The position numbers and the translations under genes are program-made. 61,037 bases of DNA from Sporisorium sorghi (taxonomy: Eukaryota; Basidiomycota; Ustilaginomycetes; Ustilaginales; Ustilaginaceae): positions 1 through 61,037 of the forward strand of contig JALCCG010000120.1 in NCBI GenBank assembly GCA_023212695.1, in the 5' to 3' direction. Shown here piece by piece: positions 57,245-61,037 of this stretch (within the stretch, counting starts at the first letter, position 1; every line of letters starts with the position of its first letter). The notes beneath the pieces were generated by a model that did no database searches, was not told the origin of the DNA, and was given only the letters and a program-made list of their open reading frames with translations.

Positions 57245-60200
57245 CTAAAAATCGACGCCCAACAGCGCGGTGCCGGCGGGGCTGCGCTCGAGGCTCTGGA
57301 TCTGCCTCGTGTGCCAGCCGTCGCTCTGCAACCTCGCCAAGAGACTGCCCTCGTCGTGCGGGTTAGCAGCTACGGCGGTGCGGTTGCGCCTCTGCCTGTG
57401 CGAGGGCGGATTGGCGCGCTGTTGCCCGTTAGCCCCATTGCCGCTGGACGAGGGCCTCAAGAAGTTGAGCTCGCGGCGGACCACGTTAGCAGGGGCGGTG
57501 GAGGGGCGCGATGCGGCCTGGCGCGCCGAGAACTGGCCAAACGCCGACGCGGACGCCTCGTTGAGCGCTGTGCGCACGCTGCCAGCGGGGACGGGGAACG
57601 ACGTCTCCTTCTCCGCGACTTCAGCGGACGAGATCGAGCGCGCGTCGCCATCGCGCCCCTCCTCCGTGATCGCATCGTCGTACGCGCCCTCCTGCTGACC
57701 GCCGATAAACCTCCTAATCCCCAACGATCCATTCCCAGCCGCAGGCGCAGGCTTACGCGATACACTCGGCGCACGCTCCACCCCAGACTCGAGCTGCTTC
57801 ATCTCGTGATCCTCGTTCGTCTGCCTCGACCGCGACGACGTCACCGACTGCCTCCTCGCCGGCGTCAGCCCCTGTTCAAACTCGCCCTCCTCGCGCGACC
57901 CGCGTCGCCCGCCCCACCGCTTCCCGCTCGGCAGCAGGCTCACCTTGTTCGTCACCGGCGACGTCGGATGGTCGTCGCTAAACTTGCTCGCCGTCTCGAG
58001 CTTATCGTCATCATCGCTCCCCGCATAGCCGCCCTTACCAAATCGACCAGGCGACGAGACGATAAACGACTCTTTATGGCTCATCCTATTGCCGGCATCG
58101 ACGAGGCCTTTCTCCTCAGCCTCGGACTGCAGCGACGACGGGTAGCGCCTGCGCATCTCGAGAATCACCTCGTGCTCGAAATCGTCCGCTTGACGGCCTC
58201 GGAGCAGCATCATCTGCGACTTGGAGAAAAGAGTGTAGGGTACGAAGACGAACGGCGTTGCCGAGCTGGGTTTGTCCGTGGGCACAATGTCGGCGACGAC
58301 GTGCTGGCCGTCGCTGGCCGAGTAGGACGTGGGCGGGCCGGCGCGTGCTTCGGGCAGCACGGCCTGGACGAGGATCATCTCGGCGGGCGCGGTCGAGTCG
58401 TCCAGGCTGCTGGGCACCTCGAGCACCTCGGCGCTGATGCGCGCACTTTGGCAGATTTTCGGGTAGAAACGCACCGAGTTGTGCAGCGCATCGAGCGCGA
58501 TAAACAGCGCGGTCTGGAACTGGATCATGAGTTCAACCGCCTCCTGCTCCGCCTCGTTCTCGTGGTTGTCCGCCACGTTGACCGACGAGATGGACTGGAG
58601 GTACTTGCGTCGCTCGCCCGAGCGGATCGACTCGCGCTCGCACACCTTCATGGCATCCTCCATCGTCGCCTGGTCGAGCGAGCCGAGGAACGTCTTCATC
58701 TCGGGCGTAATGCACTGCACGTCCGGCAAGCGGTACGCGGGGATCTGGTGGCGCGCAAAGTTGTACACCAGCACATCCAGCCCGCCTTCCTTGCTGGTCG
58801 AGGCACGCACGCCGAATAGACCGCAGTACACTCCGCCTGGCTGCACCACGGGCCGCGTGCCGCGCTTGGCGTATACCTTGAGCGAGTCGAGCAAAGGCTC
58901 CATCTCCTCCTTCTGCACGGCGACGCGGTCGGCGAGCACACCAGCAAGGAAACGCGTCTCGGTCATGCGGTAGCCCATCTGGCGGAACCGTTCCGTCGAC
59001 GCCGCCGAGTTGGGCAGCTCGCGCACGAGGAACAGCATCGCACCTTCCTCCTGGTCGTTGCCCTCACCAAAGATGCTGGGCACAGGACCGTTGATGGAGC
59101 TCTCGTCATCGGCAAACTGGCGCGAGGGGGTAAACTTGTCGGCGACGGCGTTGTTGTTGGCCGAGTTGCCGTTCCTACGCGTGCCCGTCGGCAGCACATG
59201 GTCGTAGAGCACACCAATCTCTTCAAACGGAATGTCGAGCTCGCCAGCCAGGTGGTAAGCCGCATCGATGAAGCGATCCCTGAAATCCGCCAGACTCTGC
59301 GGGCCTTTGCGACGGTCCTCGCTGATGTCGAGCGACCTGCGCCCCTGCGCAATCATCTTCTTGCCGCGGCTCTTCCAGATGGCCTCGTTGCGCTGCGCAT
59401 GCTGCGTCTCGGCGGCAAAGCGCAAAGTGATGGCGCGCAACCAGGGCGCAATGATGGCCCAGTCCCACGAGAGCGAGTAGAGCCACTGGAAGGTGGGCTG
59501 CCTGTTGTCGAGCGCATCCAGAATGTCGCGCGTGTTGACGTCCGTCTCGATGATCATGAGCGGCATAGTGCCGTCGGGCTTGACGAGCAGACGCCCCTGC
59601 TTGTCAAACGTCGCCGAGCACACGACGACCTTTTTGGACTTGCGACGCGCATCGCGCACCAGCAGCGCATCCGACACGGCAATGAAGATCGAGAGGCAGA
59701 TGATAACGAAGCACATGCAGCCAATGGCGATGACGAGCACGTTGTTGCGCTGACGGCCAGTGAGCAGGCTGATCTCGTTGGCGCCGCTGATGGTGGATGC
59801 CTTGACCTTGTAGCTGGTGCCCCACACACCAATGTAGTGCATGCCCGACACGGCAGCGGCGAGAATGAAGGCACACAGCATGCGCTTCCACCACGAGTCC
59901 TCCCACTGCGATCGGAACTTGAAGAAGCCGGTCAAGGCGACAGTGGCGGCACAGCAGGCCACAACGATCAAGATGGTGACGAGCGTCGGGCTGTAGCTGA
60001 CGGCGTAGTTGGTCTTGAGCGAGGCAGAGTAGTGCATGAGACTGACGATGAGACCGGTCAAGATACCACTGATGGTGGTGCGGATGATGCTGAACGAGAC
60101 AGCGGCGTCGACGATGAAGAAGGCGGCGTGGAGCGCAATGACGGGGACGAAGAGACTGAGCACAGTGAAACCGGGGTCGACCTTGATGTACCAATTGACA

Positions 60201-60614
60201 CCGGCGACGGGACGGAGGCTCATGTGCATGCCGATGAAATGCATGCCCCAGATACCGACGGCGGCCATGGTGGTGGCGGCAAACGAGAGGAGGAAGATGT
60301 TGCGCTTGCCCTTGTTCGAGGTGCGCTTGCCGAGGAGGAGGAGCGTCGAGTACGAGCCGAGCGCCGAGACGGCGATCGAGGCGACGACAATGCCCGGGTT
60401 GAAGCGTTGCGGGATGCGGTGGGCGACGTAGTATTCAGCCACGGCTGTGAGGTCTGTTTGGTGTAGCGAAAGCAACAGAAGAGGGTGAGTATGCGTGTGT
60501 ACCAAGAGGGCGAGGCGGCTGAAGGATGCAAAACTCACTGCCAGCGTGGATGCCCTGAGGCAGAACGGGCTCACTGTAGAGGCCACGAGGCACGAGCTGG
60601 TGAAGGCTGTCCAT
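57245..60614 (-). CDS. MHYT-domain multi-pass membrane sensor protein
   Basis: Exons 60539-60614 and 57245-60444, with a 94-nt intron (donor GTGAGT, acceptor CAG) giving ..GIHAG|TVAEYY.. in frame; 1091 residues. The first 300 residues hold seven or so membrane spans with the repeated MHYT-type motifs GMHFIGM near 91, MHYSAS near 162 and GMHYIG near 226. These His/Met clusters are proposed to bind copper and sense O2, CO or NO in bacterial MHYT proteins. The remaining 750 residues are cytosolic and without GGDEF/EAL output domains. There is a conserved-looking part (about 330-800; FRDRFIDAAYHLAGELDIPF; VRELPNSAASTERFRQMGYR) and a disordered, basic, Ser-rich tail. A sensory role is inferred from the domain only. 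Confidence 0.88.
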
Positions 60615-61037
60615 GATGTCGGCTTTGTGTGTGTGTATGCGGACTAGGGCGGGGAAGGCGCTGCTAGCTTGAAGGAAAGGAGCGCTTGACGAAGCGAGAG
60701 ATGACCTCGCACTCGAAAGCCGCGGTAAAGGGCTCGCAACGATATAAAATGCTGTGCAGCTAGCAGATGGCGATGCAATGATATAGAAAAGGCAAATGTA
60801 GTAGAGGCCAACGAAGAGCGTACCAGTCGAAGAGCGAGAGTGTTGCAACGAGAAAAGGCAGTGTCGTGGATAAAAATAATAATAATACTGGGATCTTGAG
60901 ATGGAGGGAGTTGGAGAAGACGAAGGAGATGGTGGTACAAGAAGGGGGGGGGGGGGGGGGAAAGGGTCCGTCTCTGTTTTGCTAAAAGGGGGGGGGGGGG
61001 GGGGGGGGAAGAAAAAGGAAGAGGGAAGAGAGAGAAG
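60615..61037. other. MHYT gene 5' flank with G homopolymers
   Basis: Promoter side of the MHYT gene, no other gene. It includes AATAATAAT near 60876 and two very long G runs, 60944-60960 (17) and 60988-61008 (21). Confidence 0.6.
60944..61008. repeat. Paired G homopolymers
   Basis: G17 at 60944-60960 and G21 at 60988-61008, 27 bases apart. G-quadruplex formation is possible on the plus strand; run lengths are unreliable in assemblies. Confidence 0.85.

Noticed and set aside
59198..60466. 422-residue plus-strand ORF opposite the MHYT gene
   Set aside because: Acidic shadow without motifs; the minus strand has clear membrane and MHYT motifs.

Overview
The window looks like nuclear DNA of a basidiomycete, most likely a smut fungus (Ustilaginales). 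The reasons are: large, mostly intronless, GC-rich genes; rare introns of about 85-150 nt with GTAAGT/GTACGT-type donors, CTGAC-like branch points and CAG acceptors; TTAGGG telomere-type units; a secreted GH45 endoglucanase of the Ustilago egl1 type; and basidiomycete versions of housekeeping proteins. The genus is an inference. Nothing bacterial or viral is evident.

Left part (1-11 kb): a membrane protein joining an acyltransferase-3 domain to a GT2 glycosyltransferase, then a C2H2 zinc-finger coding region that changes frame, then a 1756-residue minus-strand ORF in which an EDC4-like mRNA-decapping scaffold continues in frame into a complete kynurenine 3-monooxygenase with a C-terminal membrane anchor. 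That fusion is the most striking feature of the window. Middle-left (11-17.5 kb): a gene-poor stretch with an AT-richer island bounded by long imperfect inverted repeats and holding an interstitial telomeric repeat, a small hypothetical gene at its edge, and the GH45 cellulase.

Right part (18.9-60.6 kb) is dense housekeeping territory in which coding strand almost strictly alternates: RPC34 (-), DUG2 (+), glyoxalase I (-), DPM1 (+), a five-TOG XMAP215-type microtubule polymerase (-), NudE (+), an FAH-family hydrolase (-), a truncated GST (+), ATP5/OSCP (-), eIF3c (+), a mitochondrial J-protein (+), SCY1-like/CEX1 (-), MED14 (+) and an MHYT-domain membrane protein (-). Functional neighbours are visible: the divergent microtubule pair XMAP215/NudE, and three glutathione-linked genes (DUG2, glyoxalase, GST) within about 19 kb.

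Sequence-quality caution: at least two genes (FAH hydrolase, J-protein) and probably the zinc-finger gene show shifts that each look like one extra base, two of them in G/C homopolymers, and several very long G, A and T runs occur. These may be assembly indels and not real breaks. Splice sites are given where reading frame, consensus and family alignment agree; all coordinates come from reading the sequence, not from transcripts.
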